A stretch of DNA of 64,000 nt from Streptomyces longhuiensis (GTDB lineage: Bacteria; Actinomycetota; Actinomycetes; Streptomycetales; Streptomycetaceae): NCBI RefSeq assembly GCF_020616555.1, contig NZ_CP085173.1, forward strand, positions 7,394,001 through 7,458,000. Reading direction: 5' to 3'. The position numbers and the translations under genes are program-made. This document shows positions 17,793 to 26,738 of this stretch, one piece after another. Positions within the stretch are counted from its first letter, which is position 1. Each line of letters begins with the position of its first letter. The notes beneath the pieces are model-generated. The model did not search any database and was not told where the DNA came from. It saw only the letters and a list, made by a program, of their open reading frames with translations.

Positions 17793-19181
17793 ATGGCGCC
17801 TTCGGCAGCCCCTTCCCGCATCGTCATCGAGAACGCGGCCATCGCGACCGTCGACGCCGACGACACCGAGTACGCCTCCGGCTACGTGGTCGTCGCCGAC
17901 AACAAGATCGAGTCCATCGGCGCAGGTCAGGCCCCCGCGGGCCTGGAGAACGTCGTGCGCCGCGTCGACGGCACCGGCCACCTCGTCACGCCGGGCCTGA
18001 TCAACACGCACCACCACTTCTACCAGTGGATCACCCGTGGCCTGGCCACGGACCACAACCTGTTCAACTGGCTGGTCGCGCTGTACCCGACGTGGGCGCG
18101 CATCGACGAGCAGATGGCCCGCGTCGCCGCACAGGGCTCCCTCGCGATGATGGCCCGCGGCGGTGTCACCACCGCGATGGACCACCACTACGTGTACCCG
18201 AAGGGCTCCGGCGACCTGTCCGGCGCCATCATCGGCGCCGCCTCCGACATGGGCGTCCGCTTCACGCTCGCCCGCGGCTCCATGGACCGCTCCGAGAAGG
18301 ACGGCGGCCTGCCGCCGGACTTCGCGGTCGAGACCCTTGAGGGCGCGCTCGCGGCCACCGAGGAGACCGTCGACAAGCACCACGACGCCTCCTTCGGCGC
18401 GATGACCCAGGTGGCCGTCGCGCCCTGCTCGCCGTTCTCGGTATCCACCGAACTCATGAAGCAGGGCGCCGAGTTGGCGCGCCGCCTGGGGGTACGGCTG
18501 CACACTCACGGCAGCGAGACGGTCGAGGAGGAGAAGTTCTGCCACGAGCTCTTCGGCATGGGCCCGACCGACTACTTCGAGTCGACGGGCTGGCTCGGTG
18601 AGGACGTGTGGATGGCGCACTGCGTCCACATGAACGACTCGGACATCGCCGCCTTCGCCCGTACGGGCACGGGTGTCGCGCACTGCCCGTCGTCCAACGC
18701 CCGTCTGGCGGCCGGCATCGCCCGCGTCCCCGACATGCTCAAGGCCGGCGTCCCCGTCGGTCTCGGCGTCGACGGCACCGCGTCCAACGAGTCCGGCGAG
18801 CTGCACACCGAGCTGCGCAACGCGCTCCTCATCAACCGGCTCGGCGCCCACCGCGAGGCCGCCCTGAACGCCCGTCAGGCGCTCAGGCTCGGCACCGCCG
18901 GCGGTGCCCGGGTCCTGGGCCGCGCCGGCGAGATCGGTTCCCTGGAGGCGGGCAAGCTCGCCGACCTGGTCCTGTGGAAGATCGACGGCATCGGGCACTC
19001 CTCGATCGCCGACCCGGTCACCGCCATCGTCTTCGGCGCGGCGGCCCCGGTCACCCTCTCCCTCGTCAACGGAAAGCCGGTCGTCGAGGGCGGACGCCTG
19101 CTGCACGCCGACGAGGACGCCATCGCCCGCGATGCGCGTCAGGAGGCACAGCGCCTCGCGCGGATCACCGCCGAGGCCTGA
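17793..19181 (+). CDS. 8-oxoguanine deaminase (amidohydrolase)
   Basis: A 462-aa amidohydrolase of the AtzB/TrzN-like branch that includes 8-oxoguanine deaminase, which converts 8-oxoguanine to urate. Metal ligands are visible: NTHHHFYQW near residue 70, His in RLHTHGSETVEE, His in MAHCVHMND and Asp in GLGVDGTASNESGE. The start at 17793 has AAGGAAG upstream. It sits between two nucleobase permeases, so it would feed extra urate into the urate oxidase pathway. Guanine or N-substituted triazine substrates cannot be excluded. Confidence 0.85.
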   Translation: MAPSAAPSRIVIENAAIATVDADDTEYASGYVVVADNKIESIGAGQAPAGLENVVRRVDGTGHLVTPGLINTHHHFYQWITRGLATDHNLFNWLVALYPTWARIDEQMARVAAQGSLAMMARGGVTTAMDHHYVYPKGSGDLSGAIIGAASDMGVRFTLARGSMDRSEKDGGLPPDFAVETLEGALAATEETVDKHHDASFGAMTQVAVAPCSPFSVSTELMKQGAELARRLGVRLHTHGSETVEEEKFCHELFGMGPTDYFESTGWLGEDVWMAHCVHMNDSDIAAFARTGTGVAHCPSSNARLAAGIARVPDMLKAGVPVGLGVDGTASNESGELHTELRNALLINRLGAHREAALNARQALRLGTAGGARVLGRAGEIGSLEAGKLADLVLWKIDGIGHSSIADPVTAIVFGAAAPVTLSLVNGKPVVEGGRLLHADEDAIARDARQEAQRLARITAEA

Positions 19182-19193
19182 CAACCCTAGAAC

Positions 19194-19223
19194 TCCGGTC
19201 GGGGGGGACGGCCCCCGACCGGA
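19194..19223 (+). terminator. terminator after the deaminase gene
   Basis: A perfect 12-bp stem (TCCGGTCGGGGG and its complement) with a 6-nt loop begins 13 bases after the stop codon. It marks the end of the permease-deaminase unit. Confidence 0.75.
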
Positions 19224-19409
19224 CTTGAGCTGCCGAGCGGGCTGCTCAAGTGCCGCCCCGGATCGTGGCCCAACACTTCACGATCCCGGGGCGGTCAGCA
19301 CTACCTGGGCGCAGTACCCACAACCGAATACCGGCAAGTCCTTGCACGTCGTACCACCTCCCAGAAGCGAGTGCCGCCCAGGCACTGGAAAACAAACGGA
19401 GGAGCCGCT

Positions 19410-20903
19410 GTGGCCATCAAGCCCAGGTTCACCAAGCAAGGCACCACCCCCGACGAGATATCCGAGGGGCACACCGAACATCCGGCGGGCAAGCACCCGG
19501 TGGACGAGAAGCTGCCGCCGCTGAAGATGGCGACGACCGGACTTCAGCACGTCGCCGCCATGTACGCGGGCGTCGTCGCGCCGCCGCTCATCGTGGGCGC
19601 CGCCGTGGGCCTGTCGCCGAAGGAACTCACCTTCCTGACGGGTGCCTGCCTGTTCACCGCGGGGCTCGCCACCTTCCTCCAGACGCTCGGCTTCTGGAAG
19701 ATCGGCGCCCGTCTGCCGTTCGTCAACGGCGTCACCTTCGCCGGCGTCGCGCCCATGATCGCGGTCGTCAACTCGACGGACGACAAGAAGGACGCGCTAC
19801 CGATCATCTTCGGGGCCGTGATCGTCGCCGGCATTCTCGGCTTCATCGCCGCCCCCTTCTTCAGCAAGCTGGTGCGGTTCTTCCCGCCGGTCGTGACCGG
19901 CACGGTCATCACCCTCATCGGCGTCTCGCTGATGCCCGTCGCGTTCGGCTGGGCCCAGGGACCCAATCCCGCGGCGAAGGACTACGGTTCGACCACCTAT
20001 CTCACGCTGGCGGGCATCACCCTGGTCATCGTCCTGCTGCTGCGCAGGTTCACCACGGGCTTCGTGAAGCAGATCGCCGTACTCCTCGGCCTGATCATCG
20101 GCACCCTCGTCGCGATCCCCTTCGGCGTCACGGACTTCAGCCCGATCGGCGACGCGGACGTCATCGGCTTCCCGATGCCGTTCCACTTCGGCGCCCCGCA
20201 GTTCGCCGCCGCGGCGATCGTCTCCCTGTGCGTCGTCATGGTCGTCTCGATGACCGAGTCCACGGCCGACATGCTGGCGCTCGGCGAGATCGTGGAGCGT
20301 CCCGCCGACGAGAAGACCATCGCGGCCGGTCTGCGGGCCGACACGCTCGGCTCGGCGCTCAGCCCGTTCTTCAACGGCTTCATGTGCAGCGCGTTCGCCC
20401 AGAACATCGGCCTCGTCGCGATGACGAAGATCCGCAGCCGGTACGTCGTCGCCACGGGCGGTGGCTTCCTCGTTCTGATGGGCCTGTGCCCGATGGCCGC
20501 CTCGCTGATCGCGGTCGTGCCCCGGCCCGTCCTCGGCGGCGCGGGCGTCGTGCTCTTCGGCTCGGTCGCGGCGAGCGGCATCCAGACCCTCGTCAAGGCG
20601 AACCTGGAGCGGGACAACAACGTGCTGATCGTGGCCGTTTCGCTGGCCGTCGGGCTCATCCCGATCGCGGCGCCGGAGTTCTACCACGCGTTCCCGGAGA
20701 CCGCGAAGATCATCCTGGATTCGGGTATCTCCACCGGCTGTGTGGCCGCGGTGATCCTCAACCTGCTGTTCAACCACATCGGCCGCGGCGAAGGCGCGGA
20801 CGACGTGACGGCCCCGATGGAGCCGGGCGGTGAGATCGCTCAGACGCGTACGGCCGCCGGGTCCTCCACCTCGGCAGGGTCTTCCGCAGCAGGGGTGCAC
20901 TGA
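19410..20903 (+). CDS. NCS2-family nucleobase permease, paralogue 2
   Basis: A 497-aa NCS2 symporter closely related to the permease at 16347. It has HPVDEKLPP before the first segment, GLQHVAAMYAGVVAPPLIVG, RLPFVNGVTFAG, MTESTADMLALGE and SAFAQNIGLVAMTKIRSRY. The GTG at 19410 is chosen because GGAGG lies 7 nt upstream. The C-terminal tail after the last helix is Ser/Gly-rich. It has its own leader after the deaminase terminator, so it may be separately regulated. Confidence 0.9.
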   Translation: MAIKPRFTKQGTTPDEISEGHTEHPAGKHPVDEKLPPLKMATTGLQHVAAMYAGVVAPPLIVGAAVGLSPKELTFLTGACLFTAGLATFLQTLGFWKIGARLPFVNGVTFAGVAPMIAVVNSTDDKKDALPIIFGAVIVAGILGFIAAPFFSKLVRFFPPVVTGTVITLIGVSLMPVAFGWAQGPNPAAKDYGSTTYLTLAGITLVIVLLLRRFTTGFVKQIAVLLGLIIGTLVAIPFGVTDFSPIGDADVIGFPMPFHFGAPQFAAAAIVSLCVVMVVSMTESTADMLALGEIVERPADEKTIAAGLRADTLGSALSPFFNGFMCSAFAQNIGLVAMTKIRSRYVVATGGGFLVLMGLCPMAASLIAVVPRPVLGGAGVVLFGSVAASGIQTLVKANLERDNNVLIVAVSLAVGLIPIAAPEFYHAFPETAKIILDSGISTGCVAAVILNLLFNHIGRGEGADDVTAPMEPGGEIAQTRTAAGSSTSAGSSAAGVH

Positions 20904-20924
20904 CGTAACGTGCGTGACGCCGCC

Positions 20925-20939
20925 GTTCGTATGGCGGAA
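20925..20939. promoter_or_regulatory. degenerate AllR-type site upstream of permease 3
   Basis: GTTCGTATGGCGGAA aligns with the hyi site TTCCGTATTGCGGAA: the right half and following GTT are conserved and the left half is degenerate. It is a weak candidate operator about 95 bp before the third permease. Confidence 0.4.
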
Positions 20940-21032
20940 GTTACTTTCCAGTTAACCCGGATTGCCGGTCCCGCGTGAGCCGCAGCGCGACGGGACCGGC
21001 CCCGGCGTCACAGCACGGAAGAAGCGCCACTC

Positions 21033-22499
21033 ATGAATGACACCCCTGACGTGGAGGCCGTACGGGACGGGCGCGAAGTGCCCGGCGAGCGCCACCGTTC
21101 CGGCGTCCTCGACGCGCACGCCGAGTCCGAAGGGTCCGACGCGGTCGTCGTGCCCGACGTGCATCCGGTGGACGAGATCCTGCCGCCCGGCCGGATGCTG
21201 GTCGCGAGTTTCCAGCACGTCGCCTCCATGTACGCGGGCGCGGTCTCCGTGCCGATCGTCATCGCGGTCGCCTCGAAGATGCCGGCGGGGGACACCGCCG
21301 TACTCATGGCCGGCAGCCTCCTGATGGCGGGCCTCGCGACGCTCCTCCAGACGCTCGGCATCGGCAACTTCATCGGCTCGCGCCTCCCGTTCGTCAACGG
21401 GGTCTCGTTCGCCGGCGTGGGCGTCATGCTGACGATCCTCGCCACCGAGGGCGGCGTACAGGCCGGTATGCCGGTCGTCTTCGGCGCGATCCTGGTGTCC
21501 AGCCTCTTCGGCTTTCTCGTCTCCACGTACTTCTCGCGGCTGGTGAAGTTCTTCCCGCCGGTCGTCACCGGCTCGGTGATCACTCTCATCGGCGTCTCGC
21601 TGTTCCCCGTCGCCTACGGCTGGATCGTCGACCCGACCGCCCACTCGCATCGCAACGACCCGAAGAACATCGCCCTGACGGCGGCGACCGTCCTGGTCAT
21701 GCTGCTCCTGCAGAAGTTCACCACCGGCTTCCTCAAGCAGATCGCCATGCTCATCGCGCTGGTCTTCGGCACGCTCCTCGCGATCCCGATGGGCCTCGCC
21801 GACTTCTCGGCCCTCAAGGAAGCGGACGCCTTCGGCCTCCCGAGCCTGCTGCACTGGGGCGCGCCGTCCTTCTCCCTCGCGCCGATCCTCTCCATGTGCG
21901 TCGTGATGCTGGTGATCCTCACCGAGTCGACCGCCGACATGATCGCGCTCGGCAAGATCGTGGACCGGCCGGTCGACGAGAAGACGATCGCCCGCGGCCT
22001 GCGGGCCGACGCACTCGGCTCGGCCGTCAGCCCCTTCTTCAACGGGTTCCACAACTCGGCGTTCGCGCAGAACATCGGCCTGGTCGTGATCTCCGGCGTC
22101 CGCAGCCGCTTCGTCGTCGCCCTGTCCGGCGCGATCCTCATCCTCATCGGCCTCAGCCCCGCCGCGGGCGCGCTGATCGCGGTGGTCCCGATGCCGGTCC
22201 TCGCCGCCGTCTCCCTCTTCCTGTTCGGCTCGATCGCCCTCTCGGGCATCCAGATGCTGCTCCGCGCCGACCTGCAGCGCGGTGACAACACGCTGATCGC
22301 CGTCGTCACCATCGGCGTCGGCCTCATCCCGGCGGTGAACGGCTCCTTCTACGCGTCCTTCCCCGATTGGGCGCAGATCGTCCTCGGCTCGGGCATCTCG
22401 ACGGGCTGCATCCTCGCGGTCAGCCTGAACCTTCTCTTCAACCACTTGGGCAGGAGGACGAGTTCGGCCACCGCACCCGAACCGGCTCTCCCGCACTGA
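21033..22499 (+). CDS. NCS2-family nucleobase permease, paralogue 3
   Basis: A 488-aa NCS2 symporter with HPVDEILPP, SFQHVASMYAGAVSVPIVI, SRLPFVNGVSFAG, LTESTADMIALGK and SAFAQNIGLVVISGVRSRF. It has a longer acidic N-terminal extension (about 45 residues) than the other two. The start follows the sequence AGAAGCGCCACTC with only a weak ribosome site. The gene is convergent with the MFS gene, with 3 bases between the stops. Confidence 0.88.
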   Translation: MNDTPDVEAVRDGREVPGERHRSGVLDAHAESEGSDAVVVPDVHPVDEILPPGRMLVASFQHVASMYAGAVSVPIVIAVASKMPAGDTAVLMAGSLLMAGLATLLQTLGIGNFIGSRLPFVNGVSFAGVGVMLTILATEGGVQAGMPVVFGAILVSSLFGFLVSTYFSRLVKFFPPVVTGSVITLIGVSLFPVAYGWIVDPTAHSHRNDPKNIALTAATVLVMLLLQKFTTGFLKQIAMLIALVFGTLLAIPMGLADFSALKEADAFGLPSLLHWGAPSFSLAPILSMCVVMLVILTESTADMIALGKIVDRPVDEKTIARGLRADALGSAVSPFFNGFHNSAFAQNIGLVVISGVRSRFVVALSGAILILIGLSPAAGALIAVVPMPVLAAVSLFLFGSIALSGIQMLLRADLQRGDNTLIAVVTIGVGLIPAVNGSFYASFPDWAQIVLGSGISTGCILAVSLNLLFNHLGRRTSSATAPEPALPH

Positions 22500-22502
22500 C
22501 CC

Positions 22503-23780
22503 TTACTTCGTCTCCTTCGCCTCGTCCTTCGTCTCCTTCTTCGTCTCCTTCTTCGCCGCCTTTCCGCCGGGCTCGCGCAGCGTCCGTACGAGCAGCCAGC
22601 CGAGCGCCGGCAGAACGGTCAGAGGCGCGAGCGCGGTCCGCAGGGAGGTGGCGTCAGCCAGGGCGCCGATCGCGGGGCTCGCGATGCCGCCGACGCTGAC
22701 CGCAAGGCCCAGCGTGACGCCGCTCGCGGTGCCCACGCGCCTCGGCAGATAGTCCTGGCCGAGCGTGATGTGCAGAGAGAACGGCACGTACAGACCGGCC
22801 GACGTCAGCGCCACGCACCCGTAGAGCGCGGGACCGGGGACGAAGACGACCCCGGCCACGGCGAGGACCGTCAGGGCGTACGACCAGCGGAGCACCGGCA
22901 CGCGGCCGAAGCGGGTCGCGAGCCTGCCGCCCGCCACGGTGCCCACCGCGCCGCCGATGTAGAGCACGAACAGCGCTGCCGTCCCGGCCACTTCACCTCC
23001 GCCCGCCCGCTGGCGCGCGTACAGGGAGATGAACGCGCTCAGGCCGACGAAGACGACCGAGCGGCACATGATGGCGCCCGTCAGCTTGAGGAACGACGCC
23101 CAGTCGTCCCTGCCGTCCGCCGCGAGCGCGGGCCCGCCCGTCGCCGGGGCGACTCTGCGGCCCGAGCGCAGGGCGGCCACGCACAGGGCCGCTCCGGCGA
23201 GGCCCGGGACGACGAGGAGCGGCGAGGCGTGCAGCCCGCCGGTCGCGACGACGGCGGCGACCAGCAGGGGCGCGGTGGCGAATCCGAGGTTGCCGCCCAG
23301 TGAGAACCAGCCCATCGCCGTGTGGCTGCCACGGCTCGCGACGCGGGCCACGCGCGCGGCCTCCGGATGGTAGGCGGCGACCCCGATCCCGGACACCGCG
23401 ACCACCAAGAGGGTGAGGGCGTACGAGTCCCCGACGCCGGCCAGCGCCACACCGGCCCCGCCCACCACGCAGCTCACCGGCAGCAGCCACGGCATCGCCC
23501 ACCGGTCCGTCAGCGCGCCGAACAGGGGCTGTACCACCGACGACAGCAGGGACGCGGCCAGGACGATCCCGGAGGCGGCGGCATACGTGTAGGCCCGCTC
23601 GGAGACGAAGAACGGCACCAGAGCCGCCACCGCGCCCTGATAGACGTCCACACAGGCGTGCCCCAGGGCGAGCAGGGTGATGGACCCGCGCCGGGAAGCC
23701 GGCGGTCCGGGGACCGATGTCGGTGCGGTCGTGGGCCCGGTCGTGGGTGGAGGGGGAACGGAGGTCCGGTTGTCTGACAC
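22503..23780 (-). CDS. MFS transporter, fosmidomycin-resistance-like
   Basis: A 425-aa major facilitator protein with about 12 segments. The early GHACVDVYQGAVAALVPFFV and SSVVQPLFGALTDRW patterns match the Fsr-type exporters. A hydrophilic C-terminal tail is a Lys/Glu/Thr repeat (KETKKETK). The GTG at 23780 is chosen for the length of the N-terminus; the frame is open further upstream. It is divergent from an AraC-type regulator 54 bp away, which probably controls it. Substrate unknown. Confidence 0.8.
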   Translation of the reverse strand: MSDNRTSVPPPPTTGPTTAPTSVPGPPASRRGSITLLALGHACVDVYQGAVAALVPFFVSERAYTYAAASGIVLAASLLSSVVQPLFGALTDRWAMPWLLPVSCVVGGAGVALAGVGDSYALTLLVVAVSGIGVAAYHPEAARVARVASRGSHTAMGWFSLGGNLGFATAPLLVAAVVATGGLHASPLLVVPGLAGAALCVAALRSGRRVAPATGGPALAADGRDDWASFLKLTGAIMCRSVVFVGLSAFISLYARQRAGGGEVAGTAALFVLYIGGAVGTVAGGRLATRFGRVPVLRWSYALTVLAVAGVVFVPGPALYGCVALTSAGLYVPFSLHITLGQDYLPRRVGTASGVTLGLAVSVGGIASPAIGALADATSLRTALAPLTVLPALGWLLVRTLREPGGKAAKKETKKETKDEAKETK

Positions 23781-23834
23781 CCGCCCATCGTCCGTACGGG
23801 CCACGCTGGCGCGCTTCCGATAAAGTGTCAATGT

Positions 23835-24578
23835 ATGCCGGATATCCGCCACACCCCGCAGGCGCCCACCCGCACCCAGACACTGGCGGCGGGCGGGCGG
23901 ATCGACCCGCACCGGCACGACGAGCACCAGATCGTCTACGCGGGCTCAGGGGTCCTCGCCGTCACCACCGACGCCGGCACCTGGTTCGCGCCCGGCACCC
24001 GCGCCATCTGGGTACCGGCCGGCTGCGTCCACGCCCACCGCGCCCACGGTCACCTGGACCTCCACACGCTCGGCCTGCCCGCCCGCGTCAACCCGCTCGG
24101 CCTGGAAGCGCCCACCGTCCTGACCGTCGGCCCGCTCCTGCGCGAACTGCTCCTCGCCGCCACGCGCGGCCCCTCCGACGACAGCCCCGAGAGCAGGCGC
24201 CTGCGCGCCGTCCTCCTCGACCAGCTGCGGGCGTCCCCACAGCAGCCCCTCCAACTCCCCGCCCCCACCGACCCGCGCCTGAAAGCGGTCTGCGACCTCC
24301 TGTACGAGGACCCGGCCGACGCCCGCCCCCTGGCCGCGCTCGGGAGGGAGTCCGGAGCCGGTGAACGCACGCTGAGCCGCCTCTTCCGCCGCGAACTGGG
24401 GATGACCTTCCCCCAGTGGCGCACCCAGCTCCGGCTCTACCACGCGCTGCGGATGCTGGCCGAGGGCGACGCGGTCACCGCGGTCGCGCACCGCTGCGGC
24501 TGGTCCTCCACCAGCGCGTTCATCGACGTGTTCCGCCGCGCGTTCGGCTGCACGCCGGGGGAGCACAGCCGGCGCTAG
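23835..24578 (+). CDS. AraC-family regulator
   Basis: A 247-aa protein with an N-terminal cupin-like ligand domain (HRHDEHQIVYAGSGVLAV) and two C-terminal AraC helix-turn-helix motifs (RTLSRLFRRELGMTFPQWR then AVAHRCGWSSTSAFIDVFRRAFGCTPGE). It resembles small AraC regulators paired with MFS exporters. It is divergent from the MFS gene, and the 54-bp region between them must hold both promoters. Confidence 0.85.
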   Translation: MPDIRHTPQAPTRTQTLAAGGRIDPHRHDEHQIVYAGSGVLAVTTDAGTWFAPGTRAIWVPAGCVHAHRAHGHLDLHTLGLPARVNPLGLEAPTVLTVGPLLRELLLAATRGPSDDSPESRRLRAVLLDQLRASPQQPLQLPAPTDPRLKAVCDLLYEDPADARPLAALGRESGAGERTLSRLFRRELGMTFPQWRTQLRLYHALRMLAEGDAVTAVAHRCGWSSTSAFIDVFRRAFGCTPGEHSRR

Positions 24579-24655
24579 GGGTCGTGTGTTGTGAGTCCTT
24601 CGGCTGTCCGCGGTGGGCACCGCGTCGTGCGGGTGGCTGTTCGGCGTCCACGAAT

Positions 24656-24693
24656 GCGGCGCGTTCGGCACGGATCAGTGCCGAACGCGCCGC
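24656..24693. terminator. perfect 16-bp bidirectional terminator hairpin
   Basis: GCGGCGCGTTCGGCAC pairs perfectly with its complement across the loop GGATCA. It lies between the convergent AraC and chitosanase genes and can serve both. Confidence 0.8.
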
Positions 24694-24709
24694 CCCGCAT
24701 GGGGAGTTG

Positions 24710-25534
24710 TCAGCCGATGTGGAAGCTGTCCCCGTACACCTTCCAGTCGAGCGGCGGGTCCAGGTTCAGGTTGCCGTTCTTCAGGAAGACGCGCTGCGCG
24801 GTGTCGACGCGGCTCGTGTCGCTGTGGGCCTCCTCCTGCTTCATGGCCCACACCCGCGCGTCGAGGAAGGCGTTCAGGTACGCGACCTCGTCGCCGCCCT
24901 GCGCCGGCGGCTTCGCCTGGGCGAGAGCGCGCTTGCGGATGTTGCGGAAGCTGGTCGCGTCGCCTCCGTCACCGTGCATCACGATGGCGTCGTAGTACGC
25001 GAACTGCCCGAGTGTGCCGATGCCGTCGGCCTTGCCCTGTGCGACCGCCGGGTTGAAGTACACGCGGTCGCGCTCGTCGTTCTGGGCCTGCTGGAACGCG
25101 GAGTCCTCGGCCGCCTTCTCCCAGTCGCGTGGGTAATCGGGATCGAGGCCGTCGTGCGAGTCGGTGCCGTCCACCTCGCGCAGGGCGGGCAGGTACTTCG
25201 CCAGGACGTTGCCGGGCCTGCGCTGGGTGTAGAGCTCCACGAGGTCGAGCATGTCGCCGGTGCCGGAACAGAAACCGATGATCCCGGCGGTGTAGCCGCG
25301 GCCGTCGCCGATGTCCTCGATGTAGCCGTACTGGGCCTTCCAGTCGAGCGAGGAGTTCTCCGCGCTCGACACCAGCTTCATGGCGATCTCCTTCTTCGCC
25401 GGGTTGTCGAGCCCGCCCGCGGAGACGGGTGTGGCCGTCGCGAGCTGGGTCGTGAGGAGCGGGGCCGCGACGACCGAGGCGCCGATCAGGGCGAGCAGGG
25501 TGCGACGCGACGTGCGGATGTGGGGGGTGTGCAC
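24710..25534 (-). CDS. secreted GH46 chitosanase
   Basis: A 274-aa glycoside hydrolase family 46 enzyme that cleaves chitosan outside the cell. The signal peptide contains SRRTLLALIGASVVAAPLL, compatible with Tat export. In the mature protein the catalytic Glu is in SSAENSSLDW and the general base Asp is in YGYIEDIGDGRGYTAG; the GTGDMLDLVELY segment is also family-typical. GTG at 25534 has GGAGG 5 nt upstream. A palindrome resembling the CsnR chitosan operator lies 39 bp before the start. Confidence 0.93.
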   Translation of the reverse strand: MHTPHIRTSRRTLLALIGASVVAAPLLTTQLATATPVSAGGLDNPAKKEIAMKLVSSAENSSLDWKAQYGYIEDIGDGRGYTAGIIGFCSGTGDMLDLVELYTQRRPGNVLAKYLPALREVDGTDSHDGLDPDYPRDWEKAAEDSAFQQAQNDERDRVYFNPAVAQGKADGIGTLGQFAYYDAIVMHGDGGDATSFRNIRKRALAQAKPPAQGGDEVAYLNAFLDARVWAMKQEEAHSDTSRVDTAQRVFLKNGNLNLDPPLDWKVYGDSFHIG

Positions 25535-25572
25535 GGGACCTCCATGGGGGAGCTCGTTCTTCCGCGAACTGT

Positions 25573-25587
25573 TAGGAAGGTTTCCTA
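25573..25587. promoter_or_regulatory. CsnR-like operator of the chitosanase gene
   Basis: TAGGAA-GGT-TTCCTA is a perfect 6+3+6 palindrome. It resembles the operator read by the ROK-family repressor CsnR in front of Streptomyces chitosanase genes, from memory of that literature. Confidence 0.75.
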
Positions 25588-25730
25588 CCAGAGAATGCGG
25601 GTGACGTATACCCGTCAAGCGGAGGGGAGTTGAGGGTCCGGGGCGGGGGTCGCCGCGCTTGCGCAGGTGTTCCTGCACGTGAACGGCGGGTTTGTATGTG
25701 GTGGGGGAGAGGGGGAGATGTCGGGTGGGG

Positions 25731-26642
25731 TCAGTGACCCGGGCCGCAGGGGCGCGTGGCCGGGAGGCGTCCCGAGACGAACGCCGTCGGCGGTACACCG
25801 AACAGCGCGTGGAACTCCGCCGTCATGTGCGACTGGTCGTAGTAACCGGTGGCGTGCGCGAGCCCCGCCCACCGCGGGTTCCCCTCGGCGCCCGCCCCGG
25901 CGAGCACCTGGCGCACTCGGTCGATCCGCGCGAAATGCTTGGGGGACAGGCCGACGCCGTCCGCGAAGAGATTGCGCAACTGGCGCTCGCTCACGGCGAG
26001 TTGCCGGGCCACTTCCGTGACTGTCCCCGGCCGGTCGCGCCCCGGGGCCGTCGACAGCGCCTCGACCGCCGCCCGCACCAGGCCTTCGCGGGCACGCTCG
26101 CCCCGGTCGCGGGGGGTGAGACCGGCCGGCAGCAGCTCCGCCATGCGCGCGAGCACGGCGTCCGGGTCCGGTGCGGGCCCGAGGGCGGCGAGCCCGCGCG
26201 CGATCCGCCGGCCCGCCTCGCCCGGCAGCGACTCCAACGGCTCGGCGCGGCCCACGAGTTCGCGTACGGACACCCCGAGCAGCGGGCGCGCGGCCCCGGG
26301 CCGGAACCGCAGCTGCAGGCACAGCGGGAGCCGCTTTTCCTCGTAGTACGACGCCTTGGTGCGCGGCCCGATGGCGACCACGTCGGTGCCGCCGTCCGGC
26401 AGCACGCGGAACACGAGCCGCGTCGCCGCGTCCGGGACATGGGTGATCGCCCCGGTGTCCCCCTGGCCGAAGTCCGGGGAGTCGACGGAGTTGACCGAGT
26501 CGATCTCGGTGATCCAGGGCCGCAGCGCCTCGGGCGGCGCGACAGGGGTGCCGTAGCGCCCGGGGGTGCTGTAGCGCCCGGGGGTGCCGGTGTGGTCCGG
26601 CGTCCCCGGCTGTTCAGCCGTCCTGTCCCGCAGCATGGTCAC
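25731..26642 (-). CDS. AraC-family regulator
   Basis: A 303-aa protein with a C-terminal AraC domain (VSERQLRNLFADGVGLSPKHFAR and ATGYYDQSHMTAEFHALFGVPPTAF) and an N-terminal DUF6597-like sensor (ALRPWITEIDSV, then ATRLVFRV). The first 35 residues hold a low-complexity repeat GTPGRYSTPGRYGTP encoded by near-identical DNA. It is divergent from the NmrA-like reductase gene with 96 bp between, and probably regulates it. Confidence 0.82.
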   Translation of the reverse strand: MTMLRDRTAEQPGTPDHTGTPGRYSTPGRYGTPVAPPEALRPWITEIDSVNSVDSPDFGQGDTGAITHVPDAATRLVFRVLPDGGTDVVAIGPRTKASYYEEKRLPLCLQLRFRPGAARPLLGVSVRELVGRAEPLESLPGEAGRRIARGLAALGPAPDPDAVLARMAELLPAGLTPRDRGERAREGLVRAAVEALSTAPGRDRPGTVTEVARQLAVSERQLRNLFADGVGLSPKHFARIDRVRQVLAGAGAEGNPRWAGLAHATGYYDQSHMTAEFHALFGVPPTAFVSGRLPATRPCGPGH

Positions 26643-26738
26643 CCCTCCACGTTAACCGGGGGGTGGGCCGTCCGGAGACCGCCGGCTGTGCCGGAATTTC
26701 CTAGCTGCGGCGGCCCGTTGACCGGCAGCGTCGACGTC

